A stretch of DNA of 52,308 nucleotides from CAZTII01 sp964613305 (GTDB taxonomy: Bacteria; Bacillota_I; Bacilli_A; Erysipelotrichales; Erysipelotrichaceae): NCBI GenBank assembly GCA_964613305.1, contig CAZTII010000005.1, forward strand, positions 1-52,308, given 5' to 3'. The notes beneath the pieces are model-generated. The model was given only the letters and a program-made list of their open reading frames with translations, made no database searches and was not told the origin of the DNA. This document shows positions 8,012-17,078 of this stretch, piece after piece. The translations under genes were made by a program, and so were the position numbers. The stretch's first letter is position 1, and each line of letters begins with the position of its first letter.

Positions 8012-9481
8012 ATGTCATATAAAGCTATACCAGAAGCAACATATTTAACGGTTTCTAATGTTGAAATTTATCGACGAATTTTACGTTTTTTTTATGTTGA
8101 ATATGAAAAAATGAATTTTCAATTAGTGAAAGAGGATGTGTACAATTATTTAAAACAAGAGATGGATATAACGATGGAGGAGTGTAAATCATCGTTGGAT
8201 GCATTAGTTGGTTGGAAAAATTTAATTGCGATTCAAGATCCTACCCGCGTTTTTACAATTGAAGATTATAAAAATAAACAATTTCGATATTCAATGAGTG
8301 AAGTTGCGGTTGAAATTGAACGATTGACCATTCGTTTAGAAAATTTAGTGATTGAAAGCGGTACATTATCTACTCAATTATTTAGTAGGATTTCATCGTA
8401 TTTTAATGAAATGGAATTATATAAGTATTCTTCCTCACAATTAAATCAGTGGTGGCATGATTTACAAGAAGATTTTAAACGTTTAAATCAAAATTATCAG
8501 GATTATTTAAGGGAGTTTTATTCGGGTAAATCTGAAAAATTAATGAAGTCGTTGGAATTTATTTTGCATAAAGATCGTTTTATTACGTATTTAAAAGATT
8601 TTATTCAAGAATGTCAAATTCATTCATTGAAGATTGAAAAGAGTATTATGATGTTGAACAATGAAGAAGAATTGTTAAATAGAATTATTGCCAGTGAATT
8701 AGAAATTCCTCATCCTAGTGTTACGGATATGGAACAGTATGCTCTTCAAGTTAGAGCGAATGTATTGGGTAAATGGAAATCATTGAAATATTGGTTTGTG
8801 AATGAAAAAGATCGTAGAAGTGAAAGTTCACGAGTGATGGAAATTACGGATGATATCATTCGTAAAATCATTCAAAATGCGATGATGATTGTAAAGATGC
8901 AACATTGGACATTGAGTAAGAAAGAAGATTATAAACATTATATGGCTTTATTTAAGCAATGTGAAACTTTGGATGAAGCACATTGTTTAAGTGCGTATAT
9001 GTTTGGTGTGATGTCGATTCAACATTATCGCGCATTGAATCAACGTTTAACGGATAGTGTAAACTCAAGTACATATGATGAGGAAGCAAACATCGTTGCC
9101 TGTCAATCACGTGTAAGAGCGTATGTACCAAAAATTGATAAAAGTGCTAAAAAGGATAAGAACTTTGAAAAAATTCAACAGAAAGAACAATATTTAGCAG
9201 AAAAACATCAAGAGCGTTTGGATATTGAACGATGGATTGTGGATGGTGTCATTGATTTAAGAAACTTTGATGAACCAATTTCACCGGTTGTTCGTAAAGC
9301 TCTTATGTCGTGGATTTCATTAGCTTTACGCCAAGAAAATGATGAAAAAGTTGCCCGAAATGAGTATGGTATGCGTTATCGTTGTGTTGATCTTCATGAA
9401 GAGATTGAACTTGTTTGTAGTGATGGTACATTAGCAATGCCATCGTATCGTTTAGAATTTATAGGTGATTATAATGAATGA
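8012..9481 (+). CDS. jetA: Wadjet protein JetA (DUF2397/TIGR02677-like)
   Basis: JetA is the kleisin-like subunit of Wadjet, an SMC-type complex that recognises and cleaves small circular DNA such as plasmids. The protein has 489 residues from ATG 8012 (AAGAGG at 8001-8006; the in-frame GTG at 8006 overlaps that site). The N-terminus (YLTVSNVEIYRRILRFFYVE) looks like a winged-helix start. The middle is helical, with WHDLQEDFKRLNQNYQDYLR followed by KDRFITYLKDFIQECQ, which resembles the TIGR02677 family as I remember it. The ending has a beta-rich segment (YGMRYRCVDLHEEIELVCSD). Its stop overlaps the jetB start by eight bases. The family call rests on local similarity, size and the conserved four-gene order, not on a database search. 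Confidence 0.85.
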   Translation: MSYKAIPEATYLTVSNVEIYRRILRFFYVEYEKMNFQLVKEDVYNYLKQEMDITMEECKSSLDALVGWKNLIAIQDPTRVFTIEDYKNKQFRYSMSEVAVEIERLTIRLENLVIESGTLSTQLFSRISSYFNEMELYKYSSSQLNQWWHDLQEDFKRLNQNYQDYLREFYSGKSEKLMKSLEFILHKDRFITYLKDFIQECQIHSLKIEKSIMMLNNEEELLNRIIASELEIPHPSVTDMEQYALQVRANVLGKWKSLKYWFVNEKDRRSESSRVMEITDDIIRKIIQNAMMIVKMQHWTLSKKEDYKHYMALFKQCETLDEAHCLSAYMFGVMSIQHYRALNQRLTDSVNSSTYDEEANIVACQSRVRAYVPKIDKSAKKDKNFEKIQQKEQYLAEKHQERLDIERWIVDGVIDLRNFDEPISPVVRKALMSWISLALRQENDEKVARNEYGMRYRCVDLHEEIELVCSDGTLAMPSYRLEFIGDYNE

Positions 9482-10589
9482 AGCAAAAGAATTGTTGGAA
9501 AATTTTTGGATTATCAAAGAAGATAATCGTGAACGATACATCCGTATTAAACAATCATTAGATAGTTTTCAAAAGTTTTTTAAGGAAACGTGTGGATGGC
9601 GTGTCATTGTGAATGATAAATTGATTAAGGTAGAAAAAATTCCGGCTCAAGCTCATCCATTTATGGGCATTAGTCATTTTCAGGATGTTTTAGATTATAT
9701 TTTATTGACGGCTTTATTAATTTTTCTTGAAGATAAAGATGAAGAACAATTTTTATTGAGTGAATTAATTAGTGCGATTGAATTGTATGTTGCTTCTTGC
9801 GTTTCTCTTGATTTTACAGTGTTTTCCCATCGTAAATCGTTAGTTCGCGTTCTTGAGTTTGCGGAAGATATGAAGTTTTTAAAGGTGTATGATGGAAAAA
9901 CGGATTCTCTAACATCGTCGATTAATCAAGAAATATTGTATGAAAATACGGGATTATCACGGTATTTTTCTACTGTTTTTGGTATGGATGTATCTTCTAT
10001 TCAAAGTGTTGATGATTTTGACCAACAACTTGCGGAAGTGGAAATGGATAAAGGATTTGTTCGTACTAATCGTATTTTTAGAACCCTTATTACATGTCCT
10101 GGTTTATATTGGTCTAATAATAACCAAGATGGTTTATATATTAAACAACAGCGTAGTAATATTGATAAACAGGTGAATAACTTATTTGACATGTCACTGC
10201 ACGCGCATAAAAATAGTGCTTTTTTAGTGTTTGAAGATGGCAATAGTATCGGAAATGTTCATCCTAAAGAATCGATGCTTTCCGATATTTGTTTACTATT
10301 TTGTGCTCTTATTCGTCAAGAAGTTTTACAAGATAGATTACATAAGGATGTAGATGAAACCGTGTTGTTGTCGGCTTATCAATTTGATATTTATTTACGT
10401 CAAATCATCGATAAAAATAAAGAGTTTTTTAGTAAAGAGTATCGAACCATGGAATTTGATGAGCTTAAAAAGAGAGTTGAAAACTATTTAAATACGTGGT
10501 TTTTGATGAAAACAATAGAAGAAGGATATCGTTGTTTTCCATCGATGGCGAAGTTTATCGGTGAAGGAAACTATAGAAAGAAGGAATAA
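9474..10589 (+). CDS. jetB: Wadjet protein JetB (DUF2398/TIGR02678-like)
   Basis: JetB is the KITE-type winged-helix subunit that binds the kleisin JetA and the SMC arms in Wadjet. From ATG 9474 it is 371 residues; AGGTGA at 9463-9468 supports this start, and an in-frame GTG at 9465 lies on that site. The N-terminus (LLENFWIIKEDNRERYIRI, then KFFKETCGWRVIVNDKLIKVEK and a DYILLTALLIFLE helix) follows the DUF2398 pattern of a helical start, a GWR strand and a hydrophobic helix. The middle contains SHRKSLVRVLEFAEDMKFLKV, a plausible winged helix. It overlaps jetA by eight bases and ends one base before jetC, so the four subunits are probably made from one transcript. Confidence 0.83.
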   Translation: MNEAKELLENFWIIKEDNRERYIRIKQSLDSFQKFFKETCGWRVIVNDKLIKVEKIPAQAHPFMGISHFQDVLDYILLTALLIFLEDKDEEQFLLSELISAIELYVASCVSLDFTVFSHRKSLVRVLEFAEDMKFLKVYDGKTDSLTSSINQEILYENTGLSRYFSTVFGMDVSSIQSVDDFDQQLAEVEMDKGFVRTNRIFRTLITCPGLYWSNNNQDGLYIKQQRSNIDKQVNNLFDMSLHAHKNSAFLVFEDGNSIGNVHPKESMLSDICLLFCALIRQEVLQDRLHKDVDETVLLSAYQFDIYLRQIIDKNKEFFSKEYRTMEFDELKKRVENYLNTWFLMKTIEEGYRCFPSMAKFIGEGNYRKKE

Positions 10590-10590
10590 A

Positions 10591-13500
10591 ATGAGTACTA
10601 CATGGCATATTAAAAAGATGGGTTTTGTTAATTTTTGGTTATTTGATTTTGAAGAATTTTTTGTCTCCAGTGGTAAATTATTATTGCGTGGAGAGAATGC
10701 TTGTGGTAAATCAATTGTTACTCAAAGTATGGTTCCTTTTATGTTGGATGGTGATAAAACACCAAGTCGCCTTGATCCGTTTGGTTCTAGTGATCGAAAG
10801 ATGGAATATTATTTTCTAGGTGCTAGTAATGATAAAGAAGATGAAACTGGTTATTTATACTTACAATTTGGTAAAAAGGATAGTGAACAGAGTTTAACAC
10901 TTTGTATTGGTCAGCGTGCTCAAAAAGGAAAACCGATGCAATTTTGGGCATTTATTCTTACAGATGGTCGACGTATTGGCATTGATTTTGATTTATATAA
11001 TCGTGTAGGTGGTGGATTTGTTCCACTTACTAAAATAGAGTGTAAAAATAAAGTTGGGGATAGTTTTTTTACGGAATCATCGAAAGCGTATATGAGTGAA
11101 GTAAATAGAGTGTTGTATGGTTTTGTAAAAGATGATGATTATGATCAATTGATTCGATTGATGATTAAGGTGCGTCAACCTAAGTTGACTAGAGAATTTA
11201 GGCCTACTAAAGTGTATGAAATCCTTAATGAATCCCTTCAAACATTGTCGGATGATGATATGCGGGCAATGGCTGAATCACTTGAATCAATGGATGATAT
11301 GGAGAGCACCTTACAACAACAACGTACAACGAAAAATGATATTTTAAAAATTCAAAATGAATATCGTAAATACAATGAATATATGTTGGCAAAGAAAGCG
11401 GATGGTTTTTTAAAGTTTACGTCACAATATGAAGAGTTTGTATTAAAAAGAAAACAACTTGAAAATAATGTGTTGAGTAATGAAAAGAAGATTGTTGAGG
11501 AAAAACAATTAGTACAAGCGTATGAGTCAGAAAAGATGGCTTTACAACTTGAAAAGGAACGATTTAATGATTTAGGGCTTGAAGAAACGACAGCGAAAGA
11601 AATACGTCTTCAAGAAAAAATACAAAGCTTAACAAAAGAATGTTTAGTGATTGATCAGCAAATTAATGAATTAAACGATACAATTCGCGAAAATGAAGAG
11701 AAATATCGTCTTTTAGGTTTCGAACAAGAAAGTGTTGACTGTAAGATTACTTCGGAAATTGAGGAGTTAAATGCTTTGAATGATGTTTTACAATTGTACG
11801 ACCATGATGATATTCTTAATGATAATGGGGTAGCTCTTCATCGTTTTGAACAATTGAGAATGTATATTGATGAAGCACTTCAACATTTTGCTCGAATTGA
11901 TAATGCACAGATTCAATGTGATGAGCTAGCTATCACTCTTGATCGAGAAATGCGCGAATTAAAACATCTTAATGATTGTTTAAATGAATGTATTTTTAAG
12001 GAAAATGGTGAACGTGATGTTATTATTGATTTATTTTATAAGTTAATGCAACAAGCTACAGAGTTTACTATTAAAGAGTATATTCATGATTTTGTTAGCT
12101 TAGTTAAAACGTATAATGAAAATAATGAACACGAGGCTATTAGTGATTTAAAAGGTTCGATAAAACGAAAGAAAGAATCGGAATATGATCAACTGAAGAA
12201 TAAATTGACTGATGAGAGAATCATGTTGATGACGATGATTGAGGAGAAGAAAGAAGAACTTGCTAGATTTAAAAGTGAGGGAACGTTTGTGTATCCTCGA
12301 AGTGATTCTCGTAGTAAAGCACGTGCTTTATTGCGTAAACATAACATTCCATTTATATCGTTTTATGAAGCATTTAATTATTGTGGTAATAATCAAGCGT
12401 TGTTTGAAAGTCAATTGATTGATATTGGTGTAATGGATGCGTTGATTGTTAGTGATGATGATTTAACACAAGCTAAATTAGTATTGAAAGATGAAAGTGA
12501 TTGTATCATTGATGTGAAAGGAAAACCTTTTGTAGCCAATCCATTGTTGGAAGTAATCGTGGAAGATGCAAAACTAAAGGATAAAGCAATAGAAATATGT
12601 TGTAATATTGCAGAAGATGATAGTGCTTTTATTTCGTTGAATGATAATGGATATTATAAACATGGAGTTTTAGTTGGTCATTCTTTGAAACTAGAAATGG
12701 AAATGTATTTAGGTGCTGAAACACGACAAAAAGCATTTGATTATTTTGTTGGGGTTAAACAACAAGAAATAGATGAGCTATTGAATAAGGTTGGATTGAT
12801 TGTAGAAGAACTTCGTTTATTGATTGAAAAACAAAAGAAATTAGAGAGTGAAATTGCTCAATTTCCATCGTTTGACCATTTACAAGAATTAATTAAACAA
12901 TCGGTTGCGTGTGAAAACAACGTTACTATTAAAGAGAATGAAGTTAAAAAATTAGAAGATAATTTGCTTCAAATCACTAATAGAGTGCGTCAATTGACAG
13001 TGGATATGGTGAATTTTACAAATAATTATCCTTATGGAAAAACAAAGGAAAGTTATTCGGAAGTAAGGTCATGTTATTTTGAATATAATCAATCGATACA
13101 ACGTTTACGCCAATGGAAGAAAGATAATGAGTACGCTATTTCTAGAATGGAGTCTTGTCAACAATTTATTGACAATTGTGTGCAACAAGTTGAAAATAAT
13201 GTATCATCGTTTCAGACTAGATCGATGGATAAAAATGGTGTTGAAAGTGAATTGTTTGCGGTACAACAACTTTTAAATAATATTGAATTTCGTGATAAAG
13301 CGAAACGAATTAAAGAGTGTTCTATTCGTATAAGAGATATTGATGAAGAATTACATCGTTGTGTTATGGATATTGGTAATTACACCAATGATAATAAACA
13401 TCTTCTATCTAAGATTGATGAAATAAAGAAGGACGAAGAACGTATTAAAAGTGATGTTTATGATACCGAACGTATTTTTCAAGAAGAACTTCGTTTAAAA

Positions 13501-14583
13501 TTTGTGACGAAGGATAGTTTTGAAGGTAGTGTTGAAGCAGCGAAAGCTTCTTTAAAGCTTTGTAAAAATAGTGATTTGAGTAAACAAAGTGATGAAATGG
13601 TGACATCGTTAACGAAGTGTTATCAACAGTATTCTAGTAATTTAATGAATTATGGTTTATCCTTGGAACAGACGTTTGTAACACCAATGGCGAGTGCACA
13701 TTTTCGTAATCGATACAGTATAACACTAAAATGGCAAGGGAAAATAGTGTCGGTGGATGAGTTTGAAAGAGCGATGGATACTGTTATTACTAATACGGAA
13801 TTATTGTTGTTACAAAAAGATCGTGAATTGTTTGAAGGATTTTTAAGTGGAACATTGACACAAAAATTAAGCCAACGCATTGAAGATAGTAAACAATGGA
13901 TTAGTGAAATGAGTAGTTTAATGATGGAGATGGAAACATCGATGCGTTTAAACTTTATGTTGCAATGGCATCCTAAAGCAGCGGAAAGTGAACAAGAACT
14001 AAACACGCTACAATTGGTGAAGTTATTGGCTAAAGATCGAACGATTTTAACGAAAGAAGATCAAGAGTTAATTATTAATCATTTTAGAGCTAAAATTAGT
14101 ATGGCTAGAATGAGCGCTTTAGAAGGAAATAGTTCCTTTAATTATTCTGATTTATTGCGTGATGCCTTAGATTATCGTAAATGGTTTGAATTTAGAATGT
14201 TTTATTTTAGAAGTAAGCAAAATAAAATGGAATGTACTAACGCTGAATTTAATAAGTTTAGTGGTGGGGAAAAAGCAATGGCAATGTATGTTCCATTGTT
14301 TGCGGCGGTGCATGCACAACTTAAAAAAGCAAGAAAACCAGATCATCCATGTATAATAGCGTTAGATGAAGCGTTTGCGGGAGTGGATGAGAAAAATATT
14401 AGTAGTATGTTTGAATTAGTAGAGCAATTGAAGTTTGATTATGTGATGAACTCGCAAGCATTATGGGGTTGTTATGACACAGTTAATGATTTGTCAATTG
14501 TTGAATTGATACGTCCAGCAAACTCTGATGTTGTTAGTACCATTAATTATCACTGGAATGGTGAAAAACGTGCAAGAGAATAG
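10591..14583 (+). CDS. jetC: Wadjet protein JetC, SMC-like ATPase (TIGR02680-like)
   Basis: JetC is the SMC-like motor of Wadjet; its dimer is thought to extrude DNA loops and detect circles by their size. The 1330 residues from ATG 10591 (AAGAAGGA at 10578-10585) have Walker A GENACGKS at 34-41, followed by MLDGDKTPSRLDPFGSSDRK, which is very typical of TIGR02680. Long charged coiled-coil stretches lie at about 260-480 and 760-1000, separated by a globular hinge-like part (FVYPRSDSRSKARALLRK). The ABC signature FSGGEKAMAMY is near residue 1223 and Walker B CIIALDEAFAGVDEKN near 1254-1269. All ATPase motifs look intact. The 3' end overlaps jetD by 26 bases. Longer in-frame starts from 10561 lie in jetB. 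Confidence 0.9.
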   Translation: MSTTWHIKKMGFVNFWLFDFEEFFVSSGKLLLRGENACGKSIVTQSMVPFMLDGDKTPSRLDPFGSSDRKMEYYFLGASNDKEDETGYLYLQFGKKDSEQSLTLCIGQRAQKGKPMQFWAFILTDGRRIGIDFDLYNRVGGGFVPLTKIECKNKVGDSFFTESSKAYMSEVNRVLYGFVKDDDYDQLIRLMIKVRQPKLTREFRPTKVYEILNESLQTLSDDDMRAMAESLESMDDMESTLQQQRTTKNDILKIQNEYRKYNEYMLAKKADGFLKFTSQYEEFVLKRKQLENNVLSNEKKIVEEKQLVQAYESEKMALQLEKERFNDLGLEETTAKEIRLQEKIQSLTKECLVIDQQINELNDTIRENEEKYRLLGFEQESVDCKITSEIEELNALNDVLQLYDHDDILNDNGVALHRFEQLRMYIDEALQHFARIDNAQIQCDELAITLDREMRELKHLNDCLNECIFKENGERDVIIDLFYKLMQQATEFTIKEYIHDFVSLVKTYNENNEHEAISDLKGSIKRKKESEYDQLKNKLTDERIMLMTMIEEKKEELARFKSEGTFVYPRSDSRSKARALLRKHNIPFISFYEAFNYCGNNQALFESQLIDIGVMDALIVSDDDLTQAKLVLKDESDCIIDVKGKPFVANPLLEVIVEDAKLKDKAIEICCNIAEDDSAFISLNDNGYYKHGVLVGHSLKLEMEMYLGAETRQKAFDYFVGVKQQEIDELLNKVGLIVEELRLLIEKQKKLESEIAQFPSFDHLQELIKQSVACENNVTIKENEVKKLEDNLLQITNRVRQLTVDMVNFTNNYPYGKTKESYSEVRSCYFEYNQSIQRLRQWKKDNEYAISRMESCQQFIDNCVQQVENNVSSFQTRSMDKNGVESELFAVQQLLNNIEFRDKAKRIKECSIRIRDIDEELHRCVMDIGNYTNDNKHLLSKIDEIKKDEERIKSDVYDTERIFQEELRLKFVTKDSFEGSVEAAKASLKLCKNSDLSKQSDEMVTSLTKCYQQYSSNLMNYGLSLEQTFVTPMASAHFRNRYSITLKWQGKIVSVDEFERAMDTVITNTELLLLQKDRELFEGFLSGTLTQKLSQRIEDSKQWISEMSSLMMEMETSMRLNFMLQWHPKAAESEQELNTLQLVKLLAKDRTILTKEDQELIINHFRAKISMARMSALEGNSSFNYSDLLRDALDYRKWFEFRMFYFRSKQNKMECTNAEFNKFSGGEKAMAMYVPLFAAVHAQLKKARKPDHPCIIALDEAFAGVDEKNISSMFELVEQLKFDYVMNSQALWGCYDTVNDLSIVELIRPANSDVVSTINYHWNGEKRARE

Positions 14584-15835
14584 TAAAAAGTGTGCATTGT
14601 ATTTAAAAGAAAATAGTGGATTTCAACGTTTTATGAAATCGTTACGTAAAAAATACATGCAATTGGGACGATTTTCCGGAACAATTACTTTGAAATTATG
14701 TAGCCAACAAGAAAAGGATGATATTCAAAAAATAATGGGTATTATTTATCGCAATGATACAATTATCATTAAAGTTGTTGATTTTGAGCATGCTGTTCAA
14801 ACGAGTCGCTTTGCACCAGTGGATATGTTAGAAGTACTACAATATTACTTTAATGAAGAAATAATAACGAACAAAGCGATTAAATACAACAATCAACAAA
14901 AACTTCAAACCTTTTTTGATGAATGTTTAGTATATGATGATGGATGGCTACAACAAGCAATCAATGAAAAGAAATATGGATATTATCGTATTGTTGGTGA
15001 ATATAATCGAAATGACGATATTACAAGTAGTGTCATCTATGTCCTTGAAGCGCTAAAAGAGCTTCAAGGGATTAGAGATCCCATTCGATTAGCTATTTTA
15101 GCAACGAAAGTATCAGGTAATCCTCATTTATTTGATCGTAATCAATTTTGTGGTGAATTGTTGTTGGATGCGCTACGATATCGTTTTCATAGTGAAGCGC
15201 AAACTAGCCACGAAATACTTCAATTGTATATGCAAGCATCCATAGTACCTGATGATATTTCAAGCAATACCGCTATTTTTAATATTGATTGTTATAGTAA
15301 CGGTAAACTACATTTGGGTATTGATGGTTTTAATCGAGAAAAGCAATGTTGTATCGTTACTTTATCTACAGCTTCAACGATTACTGAAGCAAAAGCAAAA
15401 CATAATACAGTTTTTATTGTAGAGAATCAAATGGTTTTTTCTCATTTGGTTGAATTATTTTCAAAGGAAGATGTTTCTATTATGTGCACCTCTGGTCAAT
15501 TAAAAATAGCGTCAATATATTTATTAAAGGCACTTAATGATGTGACTTGTTATTACGCTGGTGATTTTGATCCTGAAGGAATCATGATTTTAGATCGTTT
15601 GATGCAACAGTATTCCTTTATTAAACCGTGGCGAATGGGTGTAACTGATTATGAAAAAGCGAAGTCTAATGAGGTTATTAGTGATTCACGTCTATTTAAA
15701 CTAAGTAAAACAGAAATGATTGATTTAAAGGAAATGATTACTCAATATAAGGTTGCAGGGTATCAAGAAGCATTAATCAAGGAGTATGAAGAAGACATTC
15801 GATTGTTTTTAAGTGGTGAGAAAACAATGTTTTAG
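14558..15835 (+). CDS. jetD: Wadjet nuclease JetD (DUF2399/TIGR02679-like)
   Basis: JetD is the Toprim nuclease of Wadjet, related to topoisomerase VI-type subunits, that cuts the trapped plasmid. The N-terminal part (FQRFMKSLRKKYMQLGRFSGTI) matches TIGR02679-like arm domains. The C-terminal Toprim region has the acidic residue in VENQMVF (Glu, about 289), then CTSGQLKIA, then DFDPEG with Asp about 336 and 338, so the Glu and DxD metal ligands are present. RPWRM-like KPWRMGVTDYEKA follows. I use ATG 14558 (425 residues), overlapping jetC by 26 bases; ATG 14528 and GTG 14570 are alternatives, since no strong ribosome-binding site decides. The gene appears intact and closes the operon. Confidence 0.87.
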   Translation: MVKNVQENSKKCALYLKENSGFQRFMKSLRKKYMQLGRFSGTITLKLCSQQEKDDIQKIMGIIYRNDTIIIKVVDFEHAVQTSRFAPVDMLEVLQYYFNEEIITNKAIKYNNQQKLQTFFDECLVYDDGWLQQAINEKKYGYYRIVGEYNRNDDITSSVIYVLEALKELQGIRDPIRLAILATKVSGNPHLFDRNQFCGELLLDALRYRFHSEAQTSHEILQLYMQASIVPDDISSNTAIFNIDCYSNGKLHLGIDGFNREKQCCIVTLSTASTITEAKAKHNTVFIVENQMVFSHLVELFSKEDVSIMCTSGQLKIASIYLLKALNDVTCYYAGDFDPEGIMILDRLMQQYSFIKPWRMGVTDYEKAKSNEVISDSRLFKLSKTEMIDLKEMITQYKVAGYQEALIKEYEEDIRLFLSGEKTMF

Positions 15836-15860
15836 TTAATTGAAAAAAAGCACATAGTAA

Positions 15861-15896
15861 AAGCACACGAAATAATCGTGTGCTTATTTTATTTTT
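15861..15896. terminator. Terminator after jetD, probably bidirectional
   Basis: AAGCACACGA (15861-15870), loop AATAA, TCGTGTGCTT (15876-15885) is a perfect 10-bp stem. On the plus strand it is followed by an ATTTTATTTTT tract, ending jet transcription. On the minus strand it lies just past the tRNA-Ser 3' end and is followed by TTTT and, further on, a T7 run, so it can also end tRNA-Ser transcription. Confidence 0.85.
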
Positions 15897-15984
15897 GGCG
15901 GAGAAAGAGGGATTTGAACCCCCGCACGCTTGCACGTCTGTCAGTTTTCGAAACTGATCCCTTCAGCCTCTTGGGTATTTCTCC
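15896..15984 (-). tRNA. tRNA-Ser (anticodon CGA)
   Basis: On the minus strand the acceptor GGAGAAA (15978-15984) pairs with TTTCTCC (15900-15906), followed by discriminator G and an encoded CCA. The anticodon stem-loop is TCAGT, TTCGAAA, ACTGA, giving anticodon CGA, which reads UCG. A long variable arm and the GGTTCAAATCC T-arm confirm a class II serine tRNA. Its 3' end faces the Wadjet operon. Confidence 0.95.
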
Positions 15985-15999
15985 AATGTATAATATTTA

Positions 16000-16027
16000 A
16001 TTATTAACAATTTTACTAAAATGTCAA
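16000..16027 (-). promoter_or_regulatory. Promoter of tRNA-Ser
   Basis: On the minus strand, TTGACA (16022-16027) is a perfect -35 box, separated by 16 bases from AATAAT (16000-16005). Initiation would be about 7-10 bases upstream of the mature tRNA 5' end region, as expected for a short tRNA leader. Confidence 0.65.
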
Positions 16028-16086
16028 TATAGTTTTAACAAAAATAACGTATATATCATTGAAATTGAATTAATGTCAAATTAACA

Positions 16087-16115
16087 TTGAAATAACCATA
16101 AAAAACTATTAAACT
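16087..16115 (+). promoter_or_regulatory. Possible promoter of the opp operon
   Basis: TTGAAA (16087-16092), 17-base spacer, TAAACT (16110-16115). The -10 matches consensus at only four of six positions, so this is a weak call. Other AT-rich placements between 16040 and 16120 are possible. GGCGGAGAGGG before the oppB ATG at 16141 is a strong ribosome-binding site. Confidence 0.4.
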
Positions 16116-16140
16116 AATACCATTGAAAGGCGGAGAGGGT

Positions 16141-17067
16141 ATGAATCAAAAAATGCTTTTTTATATTGTCAAACGGCTTCTTTTGGCGATATTTACTATT
16201 TGGGTTGTTGTTACAATTACTTTTTTTGCAATGCATGCAGTTCCTGGAGGACCGTTTTTATCAGAGAAGGCGGCTTCACCAGAAGTTACAGCGGCTTTGA
16301 ATGCGAAATATGGTTTAGATCAGCCAATCTTAGTGCAATATTTTAATTATTTAAAGGGAGTGTTATCGTTTGATTTTGGTCCTTCCATTAAATATAAGGG
16401 ACAAACGGTAACGTATCTTATTATGACTGGTTTTAAAAATAGTGCGATGATTGGCGGAGTAGCGGCTTTAATCGCAGTAGTAGTAGGTATCGTGTGGGGA
16501 CTTATTGCGGCTGTGTATCATAACACTTGGATTGATCGTTTAATTATGTTTATTTCAACAGCCTTTGTAGCTCTTCCATCATTTATTACGGCGAGTTTTT
16601 TATTGTTAGTATTTTGTGTTCAGTTACAATGGTTTCCAGCGAATGGTTTAACGACGCAAGGATTAATTTTACCAATTATCGCTTTAAGTTTATCACCATC
16701 ATCGTATATTATTCGTTTGATGCGTTCTAGTACACTTGATGTATTAGGGCAAGATTATATTCGTACGGCAAAAGCGAAAGGTGTTAGTTGGGTTAAAGTT
16801 CTTTTTAAACACGCGTTGCGTAATGCTTTAACTCCAGTTATTACATATATTGGTCCAATGTTGGCGTATATTTTAACTGGTAGTTTAGTTGTTGAAAAAA
16901 TATTTACTGTTGCTGGTCTTGGTCGATATTTTGTTAGTAGTATTACCAATCGTGATTATACAATGATTATGGGAACAACGATCTTTTTAACGACAATTGT
17001 AGTTTTTATGTTGTTTGTTAGCGATATTATGTATAAAGTGGTAAATCCACGTGTTGATTTGGAATAG
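16141..17067 (+). CDS. oppB: Oligopeptide ABC transporter permease OppB
   Basis: One of two membrane subunits of an oligopeptide importer (308 residues). The N-terminal segment (YIVKRLLLAIFTIWVVVTIT) is the first of about six membrane helices and is followed by the family motif ending AVPGGPF. The coupling-helix motif is DYIRTAKAKGVSWVKVLFKH, which docks into the ATPases. The ending YKVVNPRVDLE is typical of OppB/DppB. ATG 16141 follows GGCGGAGAGGG; a TTG at 16123 in the same frame lies upstream of that site and is rejected. It opens the oppBCDFA operon, so here the permeases precede the binding protein. Substrate is inferred from family: peptides. Confidence 0.94.
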   Translation: MNQKMLFYIVKRLLLAIFTIWVVVTITFFAMHAVPGGPFLSEKAASPEVTAALNAKYGLDQPILVQYFNYLKGVLSFDFGPSIKYKGQTVTYLIMTGFKNSAMIGGVAALIAVVVGIVWGLIAAVYHNTWIDRLIMFISTAFVALPSFITASFLLLVFCVQLQWFPANGLTTQGLILPIIALSLSPSSYIIRLMRSSTLDVLGQDYIRTAKAKGVSWVKVLFKHALRNALTPVITYIGPMLAYILTGSLVVEKIFTVAGLGRYFVSSITNRDYTMIMGTTIFLTTIVVFMLFVSDIMYKVVNPRVDLE

Positions 17068-17078
17068 GGGGATTGTTG

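Noticed and set aside
15896..15984. Attachment-site duplicate marking a mobile island
   Set aside because: The tRNA-Ser 3' end has no recognisable second copy near 7940-8010 and no integrase is present, so an island boundary cannot be claimed.
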